The notes under the pieces: generated by a model
Told to the model about the DNA's origin: nothing
Database searches by the model: none
The model's input: only the letters and a program-made list of their open reading frames with translations
Translations under genes and position numbers: made by a program
Shown here: positions 17,758 through 26,795 of the stretch, one piece after another
Numbering within the stretch: the first letter of the stretch is position 1
Layout of the letters: every line of letters starts with the position of its first letter
Assembly: GCA_963757805.1 (NCBI GenBank)
Contig: CAVWSM010000019.1
Coordinates: 62,001 to 126,000 of the forward strand
DNA from: CAVWSM01 sp963757805
GTDB taxonomy: Bacteria > Actinomycetota > Actinomycetes > Jiangellales > Jiangellaceae
DNA: 64,000 nt
Direction of reading: 5' to 3'

Positions 17758-18592
17758 CAGACGGGTCGCCTACATCGGGTACGCCGGGGCGTTCCAGGAC
17801 CAGGATGCGCCGCTCGTCCTCGACGCTATGAGCGCACTTGGCGTGCCCTGTGAGCGCGTCGCCTGGGACGACCCGGCCGCCGACTGGGCGGCGTTCGATA
17901 TCGCGGTGGTGCGCTCGACCTGGGACTACCACCGACGGCGTGAGCAGTTCCTCGCCTGGGCTCGTCAGACGGCCAGCCAGACGCGACTGTTCAACCCCGC
18001 CAGCGTGCTGGAGTGGAACACCGACAAGACCTACCTCGGCCTCCTGGCCGACCGTGGGGTGCCGATCGTGCCGACCAAGTGGGTGCCACCTGGCGCAGAC
18101 GTGCCCGGCGTCGACTACCGCGACATTGTTGTGAAGCCAGCGGTTTCCGCGGGGGCCGAAGACACCATCCGTACGACGGACGCCGGCGCAGCCGCCGAGC
18201 ACATCGCGGCCATCCACAGCTCAGGTCGCACGGCCATGATCCAGCCGTACGTCACAAGCCTCGACGACGTCGGAGAGCTGTCGCTGCTCTACTTCGGCGG
18301 CGAGCTCAGCCATTCGGTGCGGCGCGCGGCCGGTCTGACGCCTGAGGGCCCGCAGCCCAACAGCACCTACGTGGCGTTCACACCTTCTGCCGAGCAGCTG
18401 GCTGTGGCAGACCAGGTGCTCGCTGCTGTCGACGAGCGAGATGACCTGCTCTACGCCCGGGTCGACCTCGTGACCCTCGACGATGGGTCGTACGCGCTGC
18501 TCGAGCTCGAGCTGACCGAGCCCTACCTCTTCCTCGACCTGGACCCGGCCGCCGCCCACCGTCTCGCCGTCGCAATCGCCGCACGCCTTTAG
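17744..18592 (+). CDS. ATP-grasp domain protein (RimK/DcsG-like)
   Basis: About 282 residues. The likely start is the TTG at 17744, inside the end of purQ, giving LSRADRRVAYIGYAG. Features: AFDIAVVRSTWDYHRRREQF, VLEWNTDKTYLGLLADRGVP, then IVVKPAVSAGAEDT, IQPYVTSLDDVGELSLLYFG and ALLELELTEPYLFLDLDPAA, the ATP/Mg-binding end. These match cycloserine-cluster DcsG-like and related ATP-grasp ligases. Substrate is unknown. Coupling to purQ suggests co-expression but not necessarily a purine role. Confidence 0.8.
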   Translation: MSRADRRVAYIGYAGAFQDQDAPLVLDAMSALGVPCERVAWDDPAADWAAFDIAVVRSTWDYHRRREQFLAWARQTASQTRLFNPASVLEWNTDKTYLGLLADRGVPIVPTKWVPPGADVPGVDYRDIVVKPAVSAGAEDTIRTTDAGAAAEHIAAIHSSGRTAMIQPYVTSLDDVGELSLLYFGGELSHSVRRAAGLTPEGPQPNSTYVAFTPSAEQLAVADQVLAAVDERDDLLYARVDLVTLDDGSYALLELELTEPYLFLDLDPAAAHRLAVAIAARL

Positions 18593-18660
18593 GCCGCCAC
18601 GGCCAGCCGTACACGGGCGGTTTTCCACAGAAGGCGCTGCTCACGCGTCGTGCATGCGTA

Positions 18661-18681
18661 GTTCACCTATCTGACCGGCCT
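18661..18681 (+). promoter_or_regulatory. Possible PHO-box-like sequence before the pst region
   Basis: GTTCACCTATC followed by TGACCGGCC resembles the GTTCACC-type unit bound by PhoP in actinobacteria, about 97 bases before the gene that precedes pstC. Only one unit is good, so this is tentative. Confidence 0.25.
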
Positions 18682-18757
18682 TGGCCCGAAACGCCCAAGA
18701 GTCTCTCGCTGGCTGCTCCACCGGCACCCGCCCGGTCAGGCGCCAGGAGAGTGAACC

Positions 18758-19199
18758 ATGGTCGTGGGGGACGAGGTGGCGGCGCGCGTCCTCGTGCTTT
18801 CCGGGATCGAGGATCCCGGCGGGGGGCGTCTCGGGAGCTGGGTCGCGTGGCGCCTCGTCTCGGGCAACAACCGGGAGATGGGCCGCAGCGCGGTGGTCTT
18901 CGAGGACCTGGCCAGCTGCCTTGCCGGCATCGAGGAGTTGCAGAACGCCGCACGAGCGGCTCGAGCCGAGGATGTCCCTGGACTCACGGCGCTCCCACTG
19001 GTGGTGGTCTATTGGCCTGGACGGCCAGCCGGTGGCGATGAGCAGCCGCGGGTACGACCGCGGCCGCGAGTGCGGCGCAAGCTTGGCCGGCTTCCTGAAG
19101 GCCCTGCCGCGCGCGACTGTCGTCCACCCGGTCGCCAGTGGTCTGCGGCGTCGCCGTGACCTGTTGCCCGGCGACTTCCTGCGGCGGGCCAGCGTATGA
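18758..19199 (+). CDS. DUF1508/YegP-like small protein coupled to pstC, frameshifted
   Basis: About 147 residues, with one extra base near 18990-19000. The first half has WVAWRLVSGNNREMGRSAVV and FEDLASCLAGIEELQ. The second, in the shifted frame, has WWWSIGLDGQPVAMSSRGYD and GASLAGFLKALPRATVV. These look like two copies of a DUF1508-type unit (W-x-W/R-L then a helix with GI). The stop overlaps the pstC start (ATGA), so the two are translationally linked. The assignment rests on pattern only; a link to phosphate uptake is inference. Confidence 0.5.
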
Positions 19200-20239
19200 C
19201 AGGCGTCGACACGCAGATCGTCTACCTCGAGCCGGAGGACACCGAGGAGCCGCGCCCGATCCGGTCGAGCTCGGGGATCGGCGACGTCATCTTCCGGGGC
19301 ATTGCCCGAAGCGCGGGGGCCATCGTTCTCGTGATCATGGCCTTGGTGGGCGTCTTCTTGGGCTACCGGGGGCTGCAGGCCCTGCGTGAGGCCGGCTGGT
19401 CGTTCATCACGACGCAAGACTGGCAGCCGGACTCAGGGAAGTTCGGCATCGCCGGCATCATGGTGAACGGCATTCTGATCGCGCTCGTGGCGATCGCGGT
19501 TGCCATCCCGCTCGCGGTAGGCACCGCCCTCTACATCTCCGAGTACGCACCAATCGGACTCAAGCGTGGCCTCGTCAGCCTCGTCGACTTGATGGCGGCA
19601 ATCCCCAGCGTGGTTTACGGCCTCTGGGGCGCCTACCTGCTACAGCCACAGATCCTGGTCCGTGGCGAGTATGGGGATGGGCTGCCGCGGTGGCTAGCCA
19701 CCTACTTCGCTTGGATTCCGTTCCTCAAGGTGCCGGGCGCTGACCCTCGTGACCCCAACGCCACGGCCACCGTCTACACATCGTCGACCTTCATCGCCGG
19801 ACTAGTCGTAGCCATGATGGTGACGCCGATCATCTGCTCGATCATGCGCGAGGTGTTCTCGCAGGCTCCGGTCGGTGAGCGCGAGGGTGCATTCGCGCTC
19901 GGTGCGACCCGCTGGGGAATGATCCGCTCCGTCGTTCTGCCTTACGGCAAGGGCGGCATGATCGGCGGGACCATGCTCGGACTCGGCCGGGCATTGGGCG
20001 AGACAATCGCGATCTACATGATCATCTCGCCGGTGTTCGCGATCCAGCCCTACATCCTCAAGACCGGCTCGTCCAACGTCTCGTCGGTGATCGCGCTGCA
20101 ATACGGCGCGGCGTCGGAGTTCGGGCTCTCCGCGCTGATGGCGGCGGGCTTGGCGCTGTTCCTCATCACCTTGGTCGTCAATTTTGGCGCATCGGCGATC
20201 ATCGCCCGCAGCCGGTCAGGGGCGGTGAGCGACGCATGA
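19196..20239 (+). CDS. pstC: Phosphate ABC transporter permease PstC
   Basis: 347 residues with six membrane segments, starting with AIVLVIMALVGVFLGY. Family marks: DWQPDSGKFGIAGIMVNGIL, LMAAIPSVVYGLWGAYLLQP, the EAA-loop region EGAFALGATRWGMIRSVVLP and GRALGETIAIYMIISP. It forms the membrane channel with PstA. Both ends overlap neighbours: ATGA with the DUF1508-like gene and ATGA with pstA (20236-20239). The frame is intact, unlike its neighbours. Confidence 0.95.
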   Translation: MTGVDTQIVYLEPEDTEEPRPIRSSSGIGDVIFRGIARSAGAIVLVIMALVGVFLGYRGLQALREAGWSFITTQDWQPDSGKFGIAGIMVNGILIALVAIAVAIPLAVGTALYISEYAPIGLKRGLVSLVDLMAAIPSVVYGLWGAYLLQPQILVRGEYGDGLPRWLATYFAWIPFLKVPGADPRDPNATATVYTSSTFIAGLVVAMMVTPIICSIMREVFSQAPVGEREGAFALGATRWGMIRSVVLPYGKGGMIGGTMLGLGRALGETIAIYMIISPVFAIQPYILKTGSSNVSSVIALQYGAASEFGLSALMAAGLALFLITLVVNFGASAIIARSRSGAVSDA

Positions 20240-21476
20240 GCACGCAGCTTGCCCCACCAACGGGGATGTACACGGCCGAACCAATGCAGCCGGCCGACGT
20301 GCCAGAGCGTCGTCGTCAGGTGCGCGGCGCGCGCGACACGGATGTGTACGCAGCGGTGGGTGCGGCAGTCTCTGCTGTCAGCCTGTCCGCACTGCTGTTC
20401 ACCGCAATCACGCCTTGGGACGGCCTGCTCGGCTTCGTCTTCGTCGCTTACGTGTTCTTCCTCGCCATCTACGGCTTTCTCGTGTCGTTTGACGAGTCGG
20501 GACCTGCGGTTCGCGACACGACTGGCCGGCGCCGTTGTGCACAGTTTGGCGTTCCTGTTGCTCATCGCACTCGTGGCCGTCGTGGTCTACACCATGTGGC
20601 GCGGTGCATCGGCGCTATCGCCATCTGAACTTCTTCACTCAGGACTTGTCCGAAGCCGGAGCCGCTGGACCCGCTGACTTCCGGCGGAGTCCTGCACGCG
20701 ATCGTCGGCACGCTGCAGCAGATCGCCATCGCACTGCGTGGTCACGGTGCCTCTCGGGCTGACGTGTGCGGTGTTCCTCAGCGAGGTGCCGGGGCAGTTT
20801 CTCGCGCTTCGTCCGCACCGTGGTGGAGGCAATGACGGCGTTGCCGTCGATCGTTGCCGGGTTGTTCATCTTTGCAACGCTGATCCTCATCTTTGGCGTC
20901 GAGAAGTCCGGGTTTGCTGCAGCCATGGCGCTGTCAATCATGATGATGCCGATCGTCATCCGGGCCGCCGACGTCGTTCTTCGCCTCGTACCCGGAACAC
21001 TTCGCGAAGCGTCGTATGCACTGGGCGCCCCGCGCTGGCGCACCGTGCTCACGGTCGTTCTTCCGACAGCAAGTCAGGCCTGACAACGGCGGTCATCCTT
21101 GGCACGGCCCGCGGCATCGGTGAAACATCGCCGGTGCTGCTGACCGCTGGCTATACACCTTCATGGCAGACCAACCCGATCGAGTGGGCCGCAGATGTCG
21201 CTCCCACTCGCAGCGTTCACTCTGGTTGGCTCTCCTGAGCCGAGGATGATCGCCCGCGGCTTCGGCGCGGCCGCGGTGCTCATGGTGCTCGTTCTGATCC
21301 TCTTCGTGATCGCCCGTGCGTTCGGCGGGCGAGGACCGGGTGAACTCACTGCGCGGCAGCAGCGCCGTCGGGCAGCCCAGTCTCGACGCGACCTCGCGCG
21401 CTATGTCGAGCGCTCCTTCGGGGGCGTCCAGCCAACCGGCACGACCATGCCGTCTGTACAACCGAAGGCCGATTGA
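20236..21476 (+). CDS. pstA: Phosphate ABC transporter permease PstA, many frameshifts
   Basis: PstA can be followed across all three frames. It starts in one frame (MSTQLAPPTGMYTAEPM to VSFDESGPAVRD), continues VVHSLAFLLLIALVAVVVYT, then FLSEVPGQF, AMTALPSIVAGLFIFATLI and LREASYALGAPRWRTVLTVV, then ILGTARGIGETSPVLLTAGY, and ends GGVQPTGTTMPSVQPKAD. At least six frame changes fall between about 20515 and 21190. The total length (about 413 codons) and every conserved block are normal for a PstA with an extended N-terminus. This is the worst-quality stretch in the window, so errors are more likely than gene death. Confidence 0.8.
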
Positions 21477-21478
21477 CG

Positions 21479-22151
21479 ATGCTCCCCATCCGACTCCGTA
21501 CTCCCGCTCCGGCTCGCGGCCGCGGCCGCCACGGTCGTGTTGGTGGCCACGCACGTTGTCGGTCCGGGGATGGACACCGCCGCCGCGCAGAGCTACGTCC
21601 CCATCAGTGGCGCCGGTTCGACTTGGAGCGAGAACGCGCTGCAGCAGTGGATCCGCAACGTCAAGTCCAACTACGGCATGCAGGTCAACTACTCGGGCAC
21701 AGGCTCCTCTGACGGCCGCAACCAGTTCAAGAGCCGCCAGGTGGACTTCGCAGTCTCAGAGATCGAGTACGGGCTCACCGACGCCGGTGTCACCGACACT
21801 CCGCCGGGACAGGTCGGCGTGGACTTCGCCTACATGCCGATCGTGGCTGGCGGCACGTCGTTCATGTACAACCTCACGATCGGCGGTCAGCGCGTACGCA
21901 ACCTGCGGCTGTCTGGCGCGACGATCGCGAAGATCTTCACGGGCCAGATCATCAGCTGGGACCACCCTGAGATCAAGGCCGACAACCCGGCCCTCGCGTT
22001 GCCGGCACGCAAGATCGTTCCCGTGGTCCGAGCGGACGGCTCCGGCACCACAGCACAATTCACCCGCTGGCTTGACTCCCAGCACAAGGGCATTTGGAGT
22101 GCCTACTGCCAGCGCACGGGACGCAACACCTCGGTGCTGCCGGTCATCCCG
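21479..22151 (+). pseudogene. pstS: PstS phosphate-binding protein, C-terminal half missing
   Basis: This begins at the ATG of 21479. A frame change near 21510 precedes the signal peptide (AAAATVVLVATHVVG..TAAAQ). The mature PstS start follows: SYVPISGAGSTWSENALQQW, YSGTGSSDGRNQFKSRQVDF, VDFAYMPIVAGGTSFMYNL, SGATIAKIFTGQIISWDHPE and VVRADGSGTTAQFTRWLDSQ. After KGIWSAYCQRTGRN the homology stops, about 200 residues in, and the frame runs straight into PstB. PstS proteins are normally at least 340 residues, so the second lobe is absent. Either sequence was lost in assembly or a real deletion made a fusion. Confidence 0.8.
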
Positions 22152-22940
22152 GTGCAGCCCGTACCACTCGCGTCGATCGAGGCGCGCAGCATCTCCGCCT
22201 GGTTCGGCGAGCGCAAAGTCCTCGACCGGGTGTCGCTGACAATGCAACCCGGCCGCGTGACTGCTCTGATCGGTCCGTCTGGCTGCGGCAAGTCGACCTT
22301 CCTGCGGATCCTCAACCGCATGCATGAGCTCGTTCCGTCGGCCTCACTCGCCGGCGAGGTGTGGCTGGACGGCGTCGACATCTACGAGCGCAACCAACGG
22401 CTCACGGACGCACGCAGGCACATCGGGATGGTCTTCCAGAAGCCCAACCCGTTCCCGGCGATGTCGATCTACGACAACGTCCTCGCCGGCCTTAAGCTCA
22501 CCGGGATCCGCGCAAACCGCGATGCCAAGGACGCGTTGGTCGAGGAGTGCCTCATCAAGGCGGGGCTTTGGGTGGAGGTTCGCGATCGGCTGCGTCAACC
22601 GGGGGGCGCGCTGTCTGGCGGCCAGCAACAGCGTCTGTGCATCGCCCGCTCGTTGGCCGTACGACCCCGCGTGCTGCTCATGGACGAGCCCTGCTCGGCG
22701 CTCGACCCGACATCGACCCGGCGAATCGAGGAGACCATAGGCGAACTCGTGTCTGAGGTGACCATCGTCATCGTCACCCACAATATGCAGCAGGCCGCCC
22801 GCGTCTCCCAGCATTGCGCGTTCTTCCTCGCCACCCACGACACGCCTGGCCACATCGTGGAGGCTGGCGGGACAGAGCAACTGTTCACCCAGCCGAAGGA
22901 TCCGCGGACCTCCGACTACGTACACGGCCGCTTCGGCTGA
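22152..22940 (+). CDS. pstB: Phosphate ABC transporter ATPase PstB
   Basis: About 262 residues if started at the GTG of 22152 (VQPVPLASIEARSISAWFGE), a normal PstB length. In this sequence it is also in frame with the truncated PstS upstream. Walker A is GPSGCGKST, then FLRILNRMHELVPSASLAGE (PstB-typical), MVFQKPNPFPAMSIYDNV, the signature LSGGQQQRLCIARSL, Walker B VLLMDEPCSALDPTSTRRIE and the switch THNMQQAARVSQH. It is the last gene of the pst operon; no phoU follows. A short hairpin lies about 125 bases downstream. Confidence 0.93.
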   Translation: MQPVPLASIEARSISAWFGERKVLDRVSLTMQPGRVTALIGPSGCGKSTFLRILNRMHELVPSASLAGEVWLDGVDIYERNQRLTDARRHIGMVFQKPNPFPAMSIYDNVLAGLKLTGIRANRDAKDALVEECLIKAGLWVEVRDRLRQPGGALSGGQQQRLCIARSLAVRPRVLLMDEPCSALDPTSTRRIEETIGELVSEVTIVIVTHNMQQAARVSQHCAFFLATHDTPGHIVEAGGTEQLFTQPKDPRTSDYVHGRFG

Positions 22941-22957
22941 CCGGTCGGGTGGGCGGC

Positions 22958-23030
22958 GAATGACCACGTTCAGCATGCTCGTCCCCGCATCCCTAGGCCT
23001 GCGGGCCTGTCGGGGCAGGGGAAAGCCTGG
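22958..23030. repeat. GAATGACCACGTTCAGCA / CTAGGCC palindromic element, copy A
   Basis: GAATGACCACGTTCAGCA (22958-22975) is followed by CCCCGCATCCCTAGGCCTG and GGCCTG..GGGGCAGGGGAAAGCCTGG to about 23030, with an AGGCC-TGCG-GGCCT hairpin. The first word recurs at 27951 and, inverted, at 51055-51072. The CTAGGCC hairpin recurs at 28184-28230 and 51013-51042. Confidence 0.6.
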
Positions 23031-23066
23031 TGCTGGCCCGTGGTCGGGTGTCCTCCGCTGCGTGAT

Positions 23067-23083
23067 CGCTCCGTCACGGAGCG
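23067..23083 (+). terminator. Hairpin downstream of pstB
   Basis: CGCTCCGT-C-ACGGAGCG, a perfect 8-bp stem, lies between pstB and the 49-residue gene. No U-tract follows. It is probably the end of the pst transcript, though its single-base loop would need to open. Confidence 0.45.
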
Positions 23084-23128
23084 CAGCCGCCGATAGACGC
23101 CCAGACCGCGGCGGAGGACCGTCGGGTC

Positions 23129-23278
23129 ATGGCCAAACCCATTCGGTGCATGGTCGGCTGGCACAAGTGGGTCAAGCGCTACACAGACGAGCGTGTGCGG
23201 TATCTCGTGTGCGAGCGGTGCGGCAAGGAGGACACGAGCAACCTGTCGACACCGGGTGCCATGGGCGGCGGCTTCTGA
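23129..23278 (+). CDS. Small zinc-ribbon-like protein, 49 residues (DUF1660-like)
   Basis: ATG at 23129 with GGAGG 13 bases upstream. The protein begins MAKPIRCMVGWHKWVKRY, then YLVCERCGKEDTSNLS, ending in GAMGGGF. One Cys near residue 7 plus a His, and a CxxC knuckle near 28-31, resemble the DUF1660 layout (C..GHKW..C.RCG), which is a compact zinc-ribbon pattern known from prophage and small stand-alone proteins. Function is unknown. It lies just after the pst operon and tail-to-tail with the GDSL hydrolase gene (27 bases between stops). Confidence 0.65.
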   Translation: MAKPIRCMVGWHKWVKRYTDERVRYLVCERCGKEDTSNLSTPGAMGGGF

Positions 23279-23305
23279 CACGGGGTGCCGGTGCGCCCCA
23301 GCGAG

Positions 23306-24204
23306 TCAGGCTGCGGCGACCTCTTGCCGATGATGCCCGCGCCCGCGTGGCGTGATCACGTCCGCGAACGTGTCGGCCATCAGCTGATACCCCGCCGGGT
23401 TCGCATGGATGTCGTTGTGGAGCGTGCACATGAACGTCAACCCGCAGATCTTGGCGACATTGACGGGTACGGTGCCAAGACCCGGCACGCTGATCGGAGT
23501 GAAGTCCTCGCTCTGGAACGCCTCGTCAACACGCGCGACCCGGAACTTGTTGGCTCTCGAAGGCAGCGGTCTCGATCGAATTGACCTGACGGAGCAGCCC
23601 TAGCGACTGCATCGCCAGCGCCTGCCCCGGCGGACCTAGCAGCCAGGCCGCGAGGAACGGGTTGTAGTAAGTCATGCCCGCGTACGTTGGCCGCCCGCCG
23701 CCGGCTTTGCGCAGCTCGCTGAGCGCTGACGGCAGTAGGTCGCCGATCGCGGTGAGCCCACCCTCAATGCACGCCATGTCGATGATCCCGCCGCGGACGC
23801 AGCCCGCAACGTCATTGGCGCCGATGTCGATCGTGACGTAGTCGACCTTGCCGCGGTGTTCGCGGAGGAAGTCCTTGGCTGCGGCAAGCTGTGAGCCGGC
23901 TTCGTAGGTGCAGCGGCCGCCGCCGTTGACCATCGTGACTATCGTTGCACCGCTGCAGCCAAGCTTGACGAGTTGCAGCCCGGGGTGCCTCGCTCGCAGC
24001 TCCGCGTACAACTGGTCGACGTAGCCCTGGTCGCTGTCGCCCACAGTCGGCATGAACCCTTGAGCGAGCGAGTCGCCGAGCGCCACGTAGTACGTAGTCC
24101 GTCCGTTACCCTCTCGGGAGGACTGCCGACGCCGGCGCACCAGTCGAGACAACCACTGCGAGGCACAAGACGATCATGCCGATGAGCCGGGACGGACGCT
24201 TCAT
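23306..24204 (-). CDS. Secreted SGNH/GDSL-type lipase/esterase, frameshifted
   Basis: The start at 24204 follows GGAGG and gives a signal peptide MKRPSRLIGMIVLCLAVVVS ending GAPASA. After a frame change near 24115 the SGNH blocks follow: block I YVALGDSLAQGF, Gly block VKLGCSGATIVTM and Asn block IDIGANDVAGC. A second change near 23560 leads to the catalytic end HNDIHANPAGYQLMADTF (Asp/His). About 298 residues, normal for the family. It should be a secreted esterase or lipase; substrate is unknown. Both breaks sit between intact blocks, so they look like sequence errors. Confidence 0.83.
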
Positions 24205-24318
24205 TGCGACCTCCAGTCGAGCGGCCATCGCCGCACCGCAACCTGATGCAGCCGGAGCGTACCCGCCCGAGTACGGTTGACACGTCCTTCCGGCCGTACA
24301 GGAAGATCTTGACCCGCG

Positions 24319-26582
24319 GTGATCGACACCACGAAGCACGCCGCCGAAACCCCCGACCACCCCCAGCCCTGGGCCGAGCTTGGCCTCAAGCAGGACGAGT
24401 ACGACCGCATCCGCGGCATCCTCGCGCGCCGCCCGACGAGCAGCGAGCTCGCGATGTACTCCGTGATGTGGAGCGAACACTGCTCCTACAAGAGCTCGAA
24501 GGTCCACCTCCGGCAGTTCGGCGACAAGGCGCCGCAGACAGACGCGCTGATGGTCGGCATCGGCGAGAACGCCGGCGTGGTCGACATCGGCGACGGTTAC
24601 GCCGTCACCTTCAAGGTCGAGTCGCACAACCACCCGTCGTACGTCGAGCCGTACCAAGGGGCCGCGACGGGAGTCGGCGGCATCGTCCGGGACATCCTGT
24701 CCATGGGTGCGCGGCCCATCGCGGTCATGGACCCGCTGCGGTTCGGCCCGCTCGACCACCCCGACACCCATCGCGTTCTGCCCGGTGTGGTGGCCGGCGT
24801 CGGCGGCTACGGCAACTGCCTCGGCCTGCCCAACATCGGCGGTGAGGTCGTATTTGACGAGACATACCTCGGCAACCCCCTCGTCAACGCGCTCTGCGTC
24901 GGCGTCATGCGGCACGAGGAGATCCACCTCGCCAAGGCGGCAGGGGTGGGCAACCAGGTGATCCTGTACGGCGCCAAGACCGGGGGCGACGGCATCGGTG
25001 GCGTGTCCGTCCTCGCCTCGGAGTCGTTTGATGCGGACGGCCCTGACGTGTCCAATTCCAGGCGGCCGTCCGTCCAGGTTGGCGACCCGTTCATGGAGAA
25101 GCTGCTCATCGAGTGCACGCTCGAGCTGTTCCGCGAGGGGCTGGTTCTCGGCATCCAGGACCTCGGCGGGGCCGGGCTCTCCTGCGCGACGTCCGAGCTC
25201 GCGAGTGCGGGCGAGGGCGGCATGCACGTCGTACTCGACACTGTCCCGCTACGCGACGCGTCGCTCGCTCCCGAGGAGATCCTCATGAGCGAGTCGCAGG
25301 AGCGCATGATGGCGATCGTCGAGCCGGCAAAGGTGGACCGATTCCTCGAGATCTGCCGCAAGTGGGACGTCGACGCCGCCGTCATCGGTGAGGTCAACGA
25401 CTCGGGCCGACTCACGATCGAGTGGCGCGGCGAGGTTGTCGTCGACGTTCCGCCTCGCACGGTGGCGCACGAAGGGCCCGGTGTACGAACGTCCGTACGC
25501 GAGGCCGTCCTGGCAGGACGCACTGCAGGCCGATGACCCCGCGTCGCTCGCTCGACCGTCGACCGGTGACGAGCTGCGCGCGACGCTGCTGCAGCTCGCG
25601 GCGTCACCCAACCTCTGCGACAAGTCATGGGTGACCGACCAGTACGACCGGTACGTGCTCGGCAACACCGTGCTCGCCCAGCCGGAGGACGCAGGTGTCG
25701 TACGCGTCGACGAATCCACCGGTCTGGGTGTCGCCATCTCCACCGACTGCAACGGGCGGTTCGCCAAGCTCGACCCGTACGCCGGTGCGCAGCTGGCCCT
25801 CGCCGAGGCATATCGCAACGTGGCGGTCACTGGCGCGCGTCCACTCGCGGTGACCGACTGCCTCAACTTCGGCTCGCCTGAGGATCCCGATGTGATGTGG
25901 CAGTTCGCCGAGGCCGTACGTGGGCTCGCCGACGCATGTCAGGAGCTCGGCACACCGGTGACCGGCGGCAACGTCAGCTTCTACAACCAGACCGGCGAGA
26001 CGGCGATCCTTCCGACCCCGGTCGTCGGTGTGCTCGGGGTGCTCGACGACGTCACACGCCGTACGCCGCAAGGGTTCCGCAGCCCTGGACAGGTCATCTA
26101 CCTGCTGGGCACGACCCGTGACGAGCTGGCCGGGTCGGAGTGGGCGCACGTCGTACACGGCCATCTCGGCGGCTTGCCGCCGCAGGTCGACCTCGGCAGT
26201 CGAGCGTGAGCTGGCAGACATCCTTGTCAACGCTTCGCGTGACGGCTTGATCGACGCCGCGCACGACTTGTCCGACGGCGGACTGGCGCAGGCACTGGTC
26301 GAGTCGACGCTGCGCTATGGCGTCGGTGCGCGGGTCTGGGTGCCGGATGGGATCGACCCGTTCGTGTTCCTGTTCTCTGAGTCGGCGGGCCGCGCGATCG
26401 TCGCGGTTCCGCGTTCGGAGGAGGTGCGCTTCACCGACATGTGCACGGCGCGCCGGTTCCCGCACGAGCGCGTCGGCGTCATCGACGACGGGGGAGCGCT
26501 CGACGTGCAGGAGCAGTTCAGCATCCCGCTCGACGAGTTGCGTGCGGCCTGGACCGGCACGCTGCCGGCGGCCTTCGCCTGA
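24319..26582 (+). CDS. purL: Phosphoribosylformylglycinamidine synthase subunit PurL, two frameshifts
   Basis: The ATP-dependent FGAM synthase large subunit, about 754 residues, starting at the GTG of 24319. Family blocks: SELAMYSVMWSEHCSYKSSK, VTFKVESHNHPSYVEPYQGA, GIVRDILSMGARPIAVMDPL, IQDLGGAGLSCATSELAS, then after a frame change near 25480 PNLCDKSWVTDQYDRYVLGN, ISTDCNGRFAKLDPYAGAQ and TPVTGGNVSFYNQTG. After another near 26200 come AHDLSDGGLAQALVEST and the C-terminus. All parts are present. It is 6.5 kb from purQ, with the pst operon and others between. A conserved hairpin follows its stop. Confidence 0.93.
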
Positions 26583-26607
26583 TCGCGACTCCGCGCTGCT
26601 GGAGACG

Positions 26608-26675
26608 ACTTCGCGTGCTGAACGTGCGTTTTCGGCAGCCAATTGGGCGTTTCGCGCACGTAGAGCACGCGGAGT
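26608..26675 (+). repeat. Two-stem hairpin element, CTTCGCGTG family, copy 2 (after purL)
   Basis: The outer stem is 26608-26619 with 26664-26675 (ACTTCGCGTGCT / AGCACGCGGAGT, one G-T). The inner stem is ACGTGCG (26622-26628) with CGCACGT (26655-26661), perfect. Compared with the copy after purC, a T-A pair has become C-G and a G-T pair has become G-C, keeping the fold. Confidence 0.7.
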
Positions 26676-26795
26676 GGACGGCCGGGCTCGTTCACCCAGC
26701 GCTTGCCGCGTGGGTGTCCGCCGTTCAACACCCACCCCTAGGTTCCCTCCGACAACGTGCGCCGGCGCTCAGCCACGCCCCTCGGAGGGATGCCA

